This document shows, in pieces, positions 12,346 through 23,210 of a stretch of 64,000 bases of DNA. The stretch's first letter is position 1. Each line of letters begins with the position of its first letter. This DNA is from Bryoerythrophyllum caledonicum (taxonomy: Eukaryota; Streptophyta; Bryopsida; Pottiales; Pottiaceae): NCBI GenBank assembly GCA_963971425.1, contig OZ020525.1, forward strand, positions 16,374,187-16,438,186. The letters are read 5' to 3'. The position numbers and the translations under genes are program-made. A model generated the notes under the pieces. It worked only from the letters and a program-made list of their open reading frames with translations. It searched no databases and had not been told where the DNA came from.

Positions 12346-12725
12346 TTGTCCCGAATGGGGCATAGGTAGTCTCTAGTAAAGTTCCCATTTAAGCCCTCGT
12401 CCTCCTCCTTGGAATCACCACCTAATATCTCCCAATTGAATTCTCGGTTAAGTCCCCATCCTTCTCCTCAGAAACGCCACCCACCATCTACAACATCGCT
12501 TCACCAGGGCTGCCATAAAGATACACGAGGCTTCACCCGGAAGGACTACTGTTTTTATTATAAGAGACTAGTGAACCGTCAACAACAATGGGACATGGGC
12601 AATTCCTAGTTAAGTCCATGTCCTCCTCCTTGGAAATGCCACCGAGTATCTATTGGTCAAGTCTCCGTCTAGTATATGCCACGTGGCTTCACTTGGCTTT
12701 ATAATTGTCCTTTAATAATAATAAA
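12346..12725. repeat. Dispersed repeat related to 19.53-20.06 kb
   Basis: It contains repeated modules: a phrase like TTAAGTCCCCATCCTTCTCC, then GGAAATGCCACC, then ATTATAAGAGACTAGTG, then ACATGGGCAATTCCTAGTT. The same modules in the same order recur at 19.53-20.06 kb. It is non-coding and its family is unknown. Confidence 0.6.
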
Positions 12726-14480
12726 AACCTATGTTACGATATGGGGAGGAGGCTACTGATTGCAAGTGCGGCGTTTTACTCCTAGAGGCTATGTGTATTT
12801 GTAGCAAGCAGCGCCCACCACCTCGGATGACACGGTAGGACAGGTGATCTTCCGAGTTTGTGAGGTGAAGAACTCATGAGTATTATTGTTGGAAAGTTGT
12901 GATAGTAAGGTATGGAAGGATCACACGCGCAATTGTGCGCCTTGTCATTTGCCACACATTGATTGCACGGTACACTCTGGTATTTCTCACATCTTTGGTG
13001 GACTGCGATGTCAGTTGTGTGGTTGTGCCAAATGAGCTGCCACAATGGTCATTTGTGACTTGTGTTCTACGGGCCCCGGGGTGCCATCTAGATTGTCTAT
13101 TTTCACCTCTTTTAGGGATATTAGTGGATCAATCGTTGTGTCCATAGTGTTAAGCACATTAAGAGTTTACGTAGACAAGATCTAGCCATTAAAAAATTGA
13201 GAAGTTAATTTTGACCTCGCTTTTAAAAGAAATCACCCACGACCTAAACCACACTTGACACGCCACTAGAAGGGCAGTAGGTGATATTTTCACCAATGAA
13301 ACCTCCTATCATGTTCCACATATGTGGAGTCAATTTTAACCTCAATGTGCTCTTAAATCCCAATTCAATCAACAATAACGCTAAGTCAAGTCAAATCCCA
13401 ACCCTAAGTCAGAGTCAAACCTCATTCATTCTATAATATTCATTCATTCAAATTGTATTCATCCAAAACCTTCATCCATCCATTGTTCATCCAATTATCA
13501 TCCAACAAATTCATTCATCCAATCATACGTCAATTCATCATCCAAACCAAACATTCATACAATTGACTTAATTCATCAAAGGTTCATCCTAAAAAGTAAA
13601 TAGAATTAGAAGTCGCCGCCTTCCATGTATGGGAGCGACCCCCTTACGCTAATTCCACCACTACTTTCTTGTCAAGAACTTCCTCGCACCAAGTCTTAGC
13701 TTCTCAAAAACAAGACTTACAATTTCTCCTTTTCCACAAATTTCGATGCAAAACAACGTATAAGCTAAAAGAAACCTTGCCTCAAAGTTGAATGACTTTA
13801 TTGGACTAGTCAGCGCACCCTTGGCCACAGAAACCTTTGCCCTTGGTTTTGTATAGTTTTTTTTTACACGTGCATTAGCTTTCCACAAACAAGACTTCAA
13901 GCCGCATCACCTCCAAGAATTTTGGTCAAAAAGCTGAAGCAAGCTCAAAGATATGGCTTCCCAAAGTTGAATGAGTTGGCGGAAGTGCTACACCACCACC
14001 GCAGCGACTCCTCTTTCCTCAAACAACCAATACTTTCTTGGTTTTGGCTCAATGCAAGGGTGCAAGTAGTCCTTGAAAGCTAACTAACACATCTCTTCAC
14101 CTAAAAAATATTCAACTTCAATCACGTTGTGGTCCACCTGAAATTGCCTATCAAAGTTAGTCCTTGAAAGCTTGCCTATTGCAAACCCTCCCCCCCTATT
14201 AATTACGCATAAATACCTTGTCCTTGATCCAAATCAAGCGTGTCTAGTGTTCCTAGGAAGCTAATAACAAGATCTAACTACACCTAAAAACTCACGTTCT
14301 ACACCTAAGTATCAAATTCACAACACAAGGGTAACTGTAGCTCAAGTGAAGGGTAAGGGGAAAATGGAGCATGGCTTCGCCCACACAAAATAGAAGAGGG
14401 AGAAAGAGAAGGGCGTCCAAAAACCCCTTATCTTCTTGCAAAAAGGCCTTAGGGCGGCGGCCACATTTCCACCATCCAAG
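12726..14480. other. Intergenic DNA with a CATTCATC-rich simple repeat
   Basis: No gene was recognised. From 13424 to about 13560 the sequence is dominated by CATTCATC/CATCCAA-type words, a degenerate simple repeat. The stretch from 13.6 to 14.4 kb has the look of retrotransposon leader or LTR-like DNA but shows no coding motif. Confidence 0.45.
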
Positions 14481-14499
14481 TTTTAAAAACCCGAAACTA

Positions 14500-14621
14500 G
14501 ATCAAGGGTCCAAACCTTTTATTAATAGTTTGGACCCTTGATCTTAATTAGTTTGACTTTGGTCTAAGTTAATAGTTTGGTATCTAATTTAATTGTTCTA
14601 CTAGCAAAATTAGATACCAAA
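14500..14621. repeat. Two consecutive perfect hairpins
   Basis: First hairpin: a 16-base arm GATCAAGGGTCCAAAC (14500-14515) and its exact complement (14528-14543) with a 12-base loop. Second: a 15-base arm TTTGGTATCTAATTT (14576-14590) and its exact complement (14607-14621) with a 16-base loop. Both arms contain TTTGG, so the pair may be the tips of one decayed fold-back element. Confidence 0.7.
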
Positions 14622-14639
14622 GTACTAATTTAAATTACT

Positions 14640-15474
14640 TAAAATAAATAACAATTTCAATTATTTGCTTCCCATTCACAAATGACACTACCACTAACAT
14701 CTAATTCTAACTCACTAGCTAGTTCCATATCTCTTTTACTTCTCGCAAATCTACTTTCCTACTAACCACTCTAATTTGATCCTCCACACTAATTCATGGT
14801 CATGAGGAGTCTAGTTAACTAACAAATACTAAATAACACAAGGTGGCACTATTAATGACAAATCTGATTACTAATTGCAGCTAACAAGGCTGGTCCCCAC
14901 TAACTGATCATTAACTAAAGTTGTGGCGCTTTTAGGCGCTCACAGAAAGCATTAGTGGCAATTAACAATCGGGCTCCCATTGTACCCGACCTATCCTTTG
15001 TCTATATGGTCTGTCAGTGTTGTTTTTGTCACTCGGCTTGACTTCTTTGGACTTGAAAGGATTTCATGATCGATCGTTCCAACAGTTTACGTTACTTTGT
15101 GTGGTTCGCCGGTATGAAAGGGGCTTCAGCACGGGCAAAGGAAGCAAATAAAGGGGTTCTTGTAGCCCAATTACTCAATGTTGTGGTCTGGGTTTTATTT
15201 CTTTTTCCCTAGCCTAGGTTACTCAGTAGTTGATAGTTTCATTCGTAAACTATTGTTTTCATTGTTTACAAAGGCAAGATTGATAGTTCAATCACCGTTG
15301 CTCCGGGTTTGTTGTTAATTGTATGCTCTCACTTCTTGGCACGATGTTATCTTTGCACGATGTGTTGGTGCACGACAAATAATCCAGTATTGGTCAACAT
15401 TGATAATCAAAACAAGCACGACGGTTAAGACTAGCCCGATTTGGTTGCGCATGTTTTCAGCTTAAAAGTTTTTA
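14640..15474. other. Intergenic, upstream part of Helitron region
   Basis: No protein motif is readable. It may contain the lost 5' part of the Helitron that becomes recognisable at 15475. Confidence 0.35.
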
Positions 15475-16110
15475 GTGATGGCAGGTTTCAAGGACCGCAA
15501 AGTGTTTGGCAAAATGATGGAATATACTTGGATGATTGAATTTTTGAAGAGGGGCCTACTGCACGCACACATCCTATTGATTCTCGATGAACATTCAAAA
15601 TTGAAGATTAAAGACGAGATAAACTCCAAGGTTAGTGCCAAACTTTCAAATCCGGTAATTGACCCCTATGCTTACGCAACAATGAAACATTGCTTGGTGC
15701 ACAAGCCTTGTACTACACAAAATCCAAGCGTCTCTTGCATAGAATATGGTAAATGTACCAAGTAATACCCTCACAACTTTGCCAACAAAACTCGCGTTGA
15801 TAGAAATGGTTATCCCGCATACAGAAGGAAAGATGACGTCGTTTCTTTCTTGACAACAAACATTATGAGGTTGACAACCTTTGGATCGTATTGCACAACC
15901 TATATTTAGTGTCAAGTACAATGCGCATATTCACGTTGAAGTAAGCTTTCTCAACCGCCCTTGGATTATTCTTTGAATGTCAACTTAATAGTTCATTGAT
16001 TCTACAATACATGGATGCTTGCTACGTCTGTGCAATTGAGGCAATGTGGAGGCTATTTGGGTTTTAATGCACAAAAGATCTCCAACAATCCAGAGTTTAT
16101 AAGTTTATCT
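15475..16110 (+). pseudogene. Helitron Rep (HUH) domain fragment
   Basis: The motif IEFLKRGLLHAHILLIL near 15537-15590 corresponds to the conserved Helitron segment around QKRGLPHAH. HCLVHKPC and a KCTK end follow, then in shifted frames GYPAYRRKDD (near 15808), KYNAHIHVEV (near 15917) and MDACYVCAIEAMWRLFGF (near 16012). This matches the Rep region of plant Helitrons through to the start of the inter-domain segment. At least two frame changes and several stops make it inactive. Confidence 0.8.
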
Positions 16111-16163
16111 ATCTAATCAGCAACGTCTAACATTTGATGCAAACAGAGATCTGACGGACATTC

Positions 16164-17103
16164 TTAATCCCTAAATTTCCAAGAGTCCCCTCGGAGAACT
16201 CTAGAAGATTTGGGCAGGTTCCTATGGTATCATTTTATAAAATATTTCTTTGAAATTTTAAATGTAGATGGACATTACTAAGAGCTTTGTGTGAGTCTGA
16301 TTTTTCCTAAATCCGACATTTAATGAAAAAGTTATAGGATTTTGAAGTTCAAATGGGGAGAGGGCATGTCAAGCAACTACAAAAACTTTTGCTAGGACAC
16401 TATTGAATGTGAGATTTTCAATATTAGCTAATAATATTTTTCCTTTCATATTTTTAAAAAAAATCTCTTGTATTTAGTTTTAAAAAGCATATAAATCCAA
16501 GTCAAACATTTTCACACATTATCGCACATTGTCGGGTAAGGTACCAAAAAAACTTCTTTTTCACATAAAACTTTGAGATTATCATATTTTTACTTTTTAT
16601 TTTTTCCACAGCATTATGTGGTATAAACCTTCTTATTGACCATTTGGATTCTCAATCTAAAACATACTAAGTTCACAAAAAATATAAAGCAAATTGACAA
16701 GTTTTGAACCTCCATTCCTTGCACAATTTTTTTGAATATGCTACATCTTTTTTCTACCTCTAAAAATTGGAGTACAAGGAACTAATATCATGCTTAACAT
16801 GATGGAAATGAATTTAGACCTTGTGTAGTGCAAAAATTTGAGACCAAGTGAAGTCAAAGTCTGCTCATCCACTTAATGCAAGGAAGAAAATGAACCCTTT
16901 TTCCTACTTCAAACACTAGAATATTACAATCCTTGCGGTCAAACTTTATAAAAAAATTATGTAACTTACTTAATAACTCTTAATTGAGATTTTATGGTTA
17001 AAAATGGAAGTAAAAGTTTTTTGATTCGTCCTTACTCATTGCACCAAAACAAGTAATTTTAAAGTGTTTTTGGTGTGAAATTGTCAAAGAAATTTAGGGG
17101 TTG
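16164..17103. repeat. TTAACCCC-family element, copy B
   Basis: The left end TTAATCCCTAAATTTCCAAG (16164) and right end near TTTAGGGGTTGA (17103) are degenerate versions of the family termini. Its interior aligns by eye with copy A, copy C1 and copy D: TATAGGATTTTGAAGTTC, TAAGGTACCAAAAAAACTTC and GTGTAGTGCAAAAATTTGAG. It lies inside the dead Helitron. Confidence 0.7.
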
Positions 17104-17159
17104 ACACAGATTGAGCAAAGAAAACAACTCTGACAAAATGGTTTAAGGCAGAACAGACA

Positions 17160-19090
17160 ATTTTGCTTGTCATAGAGACGTCCTATTTGAACTTGCCTTC
17201 CCGTTTCACATGGCAACTACAGAAATAATAGGCAATCCAAAAAAGAGGATTTGCAATAGGGCTCATCTACTTTGTCAATCTATTAGCATGCGAGATATAC
17301 TTTCTATAGACACTTTTGAAGCTGGTGAAAGGCACAACATCCTTTAAAGACCTGCGTACTTTTGAAGGCGTTGTACATGATACTTTCAAGGATATTTGCG
17401 CTGCGCGTGAACATTACGATAACAATGGAAAATGAAAGCACTCCTCCGTGATACGTTTAGTAATTCAGCCAGACACTCAACTCTTTTTGCCATTTGTAAT
17501 CGTCTTAATACAAGGACTCCCGGTAGGCCCATGACAATTGTGGAAGAGGCTCTGTGAAAGTTTATCAGACGACTTCGGAAATCGGTTATTGCACAATGGA
17601 GTGGAGCAGAGGAGCAAATTAATAGTCTTGCATCGAACAAGATTGCTCAATGGCTTGCAGAATCTGATAAGTCATTGGACGATTACAGTTTGCTACAACC
17701 TACATTTTCCATGGAAGAATTGCATGCAAATCAACTTATTTTCAAGTAGTTCAACAGCAATGTTGCACAATTAAGGGAAAAGGTTGATCAACTTGAAACC
17801 TTGAACGTGCAGCAAAACATTAACAAAAGAGTCATGCAATCTAGCATGCTTGACATCTCTAATAAGATTTAGTTTGTCAATGGACCAAGAGTAATATGGA
17901 AGACAAACTTATAAAATCTTATCTTTAGGTCCGTGCGTGCGCAAAATCAAATTGCATTGGTTGACTCTTGCATTGCTATACAAATGCAAGACCACTCATT
18001 CAATATTTAAAACTCCAATTTGGTTAGATACAACTTTTGAGTGCAACATTAGCAAACATAGTCACTTGAGGGTAATGATATGTTGTACAAAGTTCATTAT
18101 GTGGAATAAGATGCCTATGGTCAACAAACTTGCTTTTGAAGTTCTTGAGTGTATGCTATGCAGAAGAATTGGATGGATGTGCCCTTTGGAGGAATCACTT
18201 TGTAATGAATTGTCATTTCAGACATGTTCCTCTTGTTGTTCCAAAAGGCTTATGACCAGACATTGTCGCAGCGTTAACCAAGGAGACTCACTTGTGGGGT
18301 CATATTGAAATATGTGCCTTACGTCAAAATATGCATGCTGCTACAATGTGTATGATGCATGTAGACTTTGAGAACCAAACATTCGTAGATTGGTTATTGA
18401 TGCTTGAAGAAGTCAGGCTAGACATTGTTCAGTGAGATTATATATGTTGCCTACTCATTATGCTATTGCATCAACACACAATGAAAGGCCTGATTGACGC
18501 TATATTCTAGAATTGCAACTGGCAACGGCAAAAGAGACTTTTACAACAATTGCGCTATTCTTGCTGCATGCAACAAAAAGGTGGCAAGAATCAACGTTGT
18601 GCTTGACATGGTACCAAGGAGAAGTCAAATTTTCCAAAGCATTGACAAGGTGGACAATGAAGAGGGCGCCAATGTAATCCCATCCGAGTTTTCGAATATG
18701 CTAGAAGTCAACGGGTGGCCACGGCATGGCTTACGCTTAAAGTTGGTACACCGGTGATGCTGCTCGACAACTTAGATCCATAAATTGAGCTATGCAATGG
18801 CACTAGATTCATTGTCCGCCGCTACTTGGCCCAAGTGATTGAGGCAGAAGCCCTCACAAGAGATTGTGAGGGTACGTTGCATTTATACCAGGGATTCTTT
18901 TTATCACTGAGAGCTCCCGATTCCTTTTTCCGTTACACCGCAAACAATTTGCAATTTGCATCACATATGCCATGATTATCAACAAGTCACAAGGAAAAGG
19001 CTTTCAAAGGTTGGCATCTGCCTAACCATAGACGTTTTTTTGCAGAGACAATTGTCTATTGCATTTTTGCGTGTGACGGCTCCAATAATT
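17160..19090 (+). pseudogene. Helitron helicase (PIF1-type) fragments
   Basis: Readable pieces in order: a TTHSIFKTPI segment (near 18000), CCTKFIMWNKMPMVNKLAFEV (near 18085-18150) where a Walker-B-type DEAP would be expected, FQTCSSCCSKRL and LWGHIEICALRQNMHAATM (18290-18345). Near the C-terminus come IPSEFSNMLEVNGWP (18676), a GTPVMLLDNLDP segment, LCNGTRFIVRRYLAQVIEAEAL (18793), and ITYAMIINKSQGKG (18963). These are the conserved C-terminal blocks of Helitron helicases. The catalytic Asp-Glu is lost, and stops and frameshifts are frequent. Confidence 0.75.
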
Positions 19091-19529
19091 GTTTCAATGC
19101 TCTTGGAAGGAGTAGAACATTGAGAGGACAAAATAATACGCAATGTTGTTTACAACAAAGTGCTTTTGTAATTGCATTTTTATCTAATTTGATTCACCAA
19201 TGACTCTCCATTTTGCAGAGTGTGACAATTCTGACCCTCCTTTGGTTTGGATTTCAGTTATGTGGTTTCTATAGTGGTGTAGTGTTTTGGTTTTTGTACT
19301 ACCTCTTGAATTTTTATATGGATGTTGTCTATCCATCATATACCAAACCAATCTATTATGCACCAAACTCAAATTGAAATCTTTGGAGCAAATGAAGGGA
19401 GATAGTGGAGGTTATGAGAGCGATTTAGAAAGTTTGTTTTCATTGTATAAACGTGTACGTTATTCATTTAGCATGCATAGGCTTTACTGTATGTAGGCAT
19501 GGATACACTTCTTCCGTTGGGGACAAGAG

Positions 19530-20065
19530 ATCAGTACACTAGTTATTATAACAGAGCACTAATGGACCCTTGTTGTCCCTAATGGGGCATGAATAGCCCC
19601 CAATTAAGTCCCTAGTTAAGTCCTCGTCCTGGTTGAGTGACGAGTCTTCATCCTCCTCCTTAGAAACGCCACCCAATATCTCCTAATTAAATCCATAGTT
19701 AAGACGCTATTGTTCCTCCACGTGACTTCACCGGGGTTGCCAAAATTGTGCAGGTGGCTTTAGGTAGCTTCACCACTGCTTTTATTATAAGAGACCAACG
19801 GACCCCGTTGTTTCCAACGGTGCATGGGCAATCCTTAGTCAAGTCCTCAACTAAGTTGTCAGTTAAGTCCCCGTCCTCTTTGAAAATGCCGCCCAGGATC
19901 TCCCACTTAAGTCTCCCTCCTCTTCCTTGAAAACACCATTTAGTATCTGCCACGTGGTTATACTGGGGTCGCCAAATTGTTCATATGGCTTAATTTGGCA
20001 ATTGTTGTGCTTTCAATATATAAAGAAACTAGTAGATCCGCCGGTTGTACCCAAGGGGGCAATGT
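19530..20065. repeat. Decayed tandem array of a GC-rich dispersed module
   Basis: The module with AAGAGACCAACGGACCC / CATGGGCAATCCTTAGT / AAGTCCTCGTCCTCCTCCTT recurs at least three times (starting near 19530, 19770 and 20020). It also occurs as a separate block at 12.35-12.72 kb. The units have drifted and contain no reading frame. Confidence 0.6.
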
Positions 20066-21263
20066 AAAAAATCTATTATTTCCGTCCCCGTCCCCCACCT
20101 CCATCTCCTTGAGAATATCATCATCCACCTTGGGAATATCAACAGGGGCCGTGGGTATTAACCCGGTTTTTGGCTTCACCGGGTATTGGGGCCTAATCTT
20201 ATATAATGTGAAGGGAAAAGAAGAGAAGAGGAGAAGTGAGTGTATACTATCATGATTAGATTGTAGAGAGTTGTCTTAATTAAAAATAGAGATAGAGTGG
20301 TATCTTGTTCATACTTAGAGTGACTTTGCAAACACCTCTATCAAAACCAAGGTATGTGACTTATCAACCTGTGGTGACTGGTCTTTGGTGGTGAACCATG
20401 CAATATAATTTCCGAACTAATTTAGCGTTGAACAGATCAATTCATGAAAGAAGGAAAACTTGGATCTTATCGTCTTTCTCCTGCTTAGAAACTTGTTCTG
20501 CCATCACAATCGTCATGTCATGCAACCAGTGACCGCATTTGTTCCTGAACCACCATTGCCAGTCTGAGCTGTGTACCATGTTCCGGTACTCATATCATTC
20601 AAGACCTGCATATCCAGTCATTGCTGAATGTCATTGCGACAGTCACTGTACTCTACCTACTTTTAAGAGTACGGTGTCCGCAACCAAAAGTAACGCCAAG
20701 ATGTAGACTATGATTAGTCTTCGCAAACAAAATGCAAACCTTCCTTGAAATTCCCTGCTTCAATGCCATGGAAAGCAGACTTTGCGTACCTCACAGTTTA
20801 CACCAAAAATAATATTCATCTCTTTCTAATATCATCATCTCATCACTTCACGTACTGGTAGCCTCTTCCTTAACCGATTGGCAAATGTCTCGGAAGTCGA
20901 AAGTTACTACTTTCGAAAGATACAATCACATAAGTTGAAGACCAGGTTGACAATCCAGAATTATGCATAGATACACAACTTCATTCCGCTTGAAGCGAAC
21001 ACCGCATATGAATTAGACAGTGTACACACTAAGTACCACCACATGGATCCATACGCTGTACTATAGCAGGAAAGACACTAGATAAGTAACAAAACAGATA
21101 CAGTTTTATTTTATCAACACGTTCCAAGGAGTGCGTGATCAATTCGACCACCGGAGGTATAAACTGTGGGACGTACACAAAGAATGGTGTGGATTCTCCA
21201 CCTCGCTAAAGCTGCTCCAACCCTACATTCCTTCCTATACTACACAAAACAAAAGTCTCCTCA
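20066..21263. other. Intergenic DNA and probable 3' region of the arabinogalactan gene
   Basis: No coding region was recognised. The part next to 21264 should include the 3' UTR of the minus-strand AGP gene. Confidence 0.45.
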
Positions 21264-21814
21264 CTACAGCAAGAGCGCGGCAACTCCAGCGAACGCCACC
21301 GCAGCAGCAGACACCACATTCCTCGCGGCACCAGACTCGATCGGAGAAGGTCCCGGCGTCACCACCTCGGGTCCAGGCGCCACCACATCGGGTCCAGGCG
21401 CCAACGGAGTAGAGGCTGCAATACCAACCACAAAGAAAAGATCAGGAGCTTCATAACGAATCAAGATCCAAAAGAACATTTCTTTGTAAACATCATTTAC
21501 GAACTGGAGCTCCCGCATTACTATCACATACATGCAAACACTACAACATGCCTAAATGCAAACATCATTGGAAAATCACCACAGAAACGTTTCGGAGGGC
21601 GGATCTAACCGGGTGCAATCTCGGGGGCCGACGTAGGCTCATCATGAGGAGTGTACTCGGGGGCGTACGTGGGCGGCTCCGGAGTGTACGTCGGAGCGCC
21701 CTCCGGCGCCAGCTCCGGGCTGTACGTGGGCGCCTCCGTGGGCGTAAACGCAGCCGCCTGAGCGAACACCGCCACAAGGCAGATAGCCAGAACCATCATG
21801 TTGGAACGCGCCAT
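21264..21814 (-). CDS. Classical arabinogalactan protein, GPI-anchored
   Basis: Two exons, 21814-21610 and 21415-21264, joined across a GT-AG intron in consistent phase, give 118 residues. Residues 1 to about 22 (MARSNMMVLAICLVAVFAQ) form a signal peptide. The mature chain is rich in Ala/Ser/Thr-Pro dipeptides suited to hydroxyproline arabinogalactosylation (TPTEAP, YSPELAP, YTPEPP, then LAPGPD, VAPGPE, VTPGPSP). The tail SGAARNVVSAAAVAFAGVA plus LLL is a GPI-anchor addition signal. The predicted product is a small cell-surface proteoglycan of the plasma membrane/cell wall. The start was chosen because it begins the signal peptide; the frame is open further upstream but unconvincing. A TATTAATA-like sequence near 22170 (read on the minus strand) could be a TATA box, though it is far upstream. 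Confidence 0.88.
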
Positions 21815-21892
21815 CGCTACAGAAGGTGTTAGACAACCTTCTAGATCTCCTGGAACAAAAGAATAAAACACGACTGTAACAGTATCGAACAA

Positions 21893-23210
21893 AACAAGAA
21901 TAAGAACTGTGTGGAGATCTAGACGACTACGAAGGTTCTAGGAGACCCGTTTCCCGGCAGACTGCACAGGAGTGGAGCAGGTTGTGGACGGAACTGTATG
22001 CAGTTGTGTATATGTAGAGATGGTGGGACGCGGGATGGGCGTTTGAACGGTGGTGAAGCGGTGATATCGGAACCTGAGGAGCTGGAGGAGTCTGGTTCGG
22101 GCAGGAAGATCGATGGTGGGGCGACGAACATGGCGATCCGGTCGCATCGTGGCCAGCCGTAGGTGTTTATTAATATCGACAGTTATGGGCTATTGTCATG
22201 TCAGTGGCGAGGAGTGAATACTGTATATGACAGACTGGATTCACTTGGCGCAGGAGATATTCTGTGAACCGCAACTTACCTTTCATATGGCCAAAGGTTG
22301 TCCTTAATTTTGTTTTTCAGGGATATGGACAAAAGTATCCAGAAAATGCTGACGGGAAATTATGAGAAGGAAGTTGGTTTCTCTTGCATGCAGGATGCTT
22401 TTGCTATTATCTGATCAGATTTTGGGTTTGGCGCTTTAGGGTGAAGGTTAATGTCCATACCTTTGTGCGTAGAAATATCAATGATAGATGGAAAATCTTA
22501 CTCCTTCCAGTAGCTTCTAGGATGTTTCTTTGGCGTCATGGAATCCCCTTCTTTACAGCCTTGAATCTAGTCTATGTTATGGAAATCAATGAACTCTTCT
22601 TTTTCATATTTAGCTCACAAGTCATATACCGAAGTAATTCATCCGGAGAAGGGTTCTGTCAGTTCTTTTTCCCAAAAAAAAGACTTTGGTTCTGCTAGTG
22701 TTTTGGATGGGAAATAGACGGCCAGTGCTTCCATATTTTTCTGCACTGTAATTATCCTGATTTGTGGGTTATACTTGCCAAATGCCGCAGTAGAATTCCT
22801 CTCTTTCTGCATGAAGTACGGCCGAAATGCAAGCAAAAAATTCGTGTGAAAGTAAAGCCGTATACAAGTACCGCAAACATTCAGCAGCTATTAATGAAAG
22901 TGGCACGAGTTCTAACAGCTATGAACAGCCCATAATCCAGAGTGTAAATTTTCACCACATGCAAAGGACAACGCTTTTGAGAGTGACATGCTTTAACTTG
23001 AAGCATAATACCCTACCCCAAGAATGAGTGCAAAGACCGCCTTTGCTTCTTCCTTGAGGTGCGGCTATAGCCGCATTCTCAAGCGGTGAATAAATATTCG
23101 GGAGCTCGAAGCCACAGAAAACATGGCTTGCTTGCTTTCTAGTTTCTGTACTCAAACAACTACCAAGAATTGACCTGTTTCCCAATGAGGATCACTCAGG
23201 AGATGAAACT
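21893..23210. other. AGP upstream region and 3' side of the PDI gene
   Basis: The stretch 21.9-22.2 kb is the putative promoter/leader of the AGP gene. A plus-strand frame at 22384-22698 (104 residues, with VASRMFLWRHGIPF) vaguely recalls the C-terminal region of plant LINE reverse transcriptases but has no Cys/His motif, so I do not call it. 22.9-23.2 kb probably carries the PDI 3' UTR. Confidence 0.4.

Larger units (their letters stand above)
15475..19090 (+). mobile_element. Decayed Helitron (Rep plus PIF1-like helicase), interrupted by another element
   Basis: Plus-strand fragments follow the order of a Helitron Rep/Hel protein: helitron-like Rep at 15475-16110, then helicase motifs between about 17.16 and 19.08 kb. 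Many stops and frame changes separate them. A TTAACCCC-family element (16164-17103) sits between the Rep and helicase parts, so the Helitron predates that insertion. Neither the 5' TC terminus nor the 3' hairpin/CTRR end was identified. Confidence 0.8.

Noticed and set aside
21166..21456. Plus-strand frames over the AGP exon 2
   Set aside because: They are the complement of the Pro-rich AGP exon, which has signal peptide, AGP motifs and GPI tail in proper phase.
22384..22836. Possible LINE C-terminal fragment
   Set aside because: VASRMFLWRHGIPF is only weakly reminiscent of plant LINE sequences; there is no Cys/His pattern and frames break soon after.
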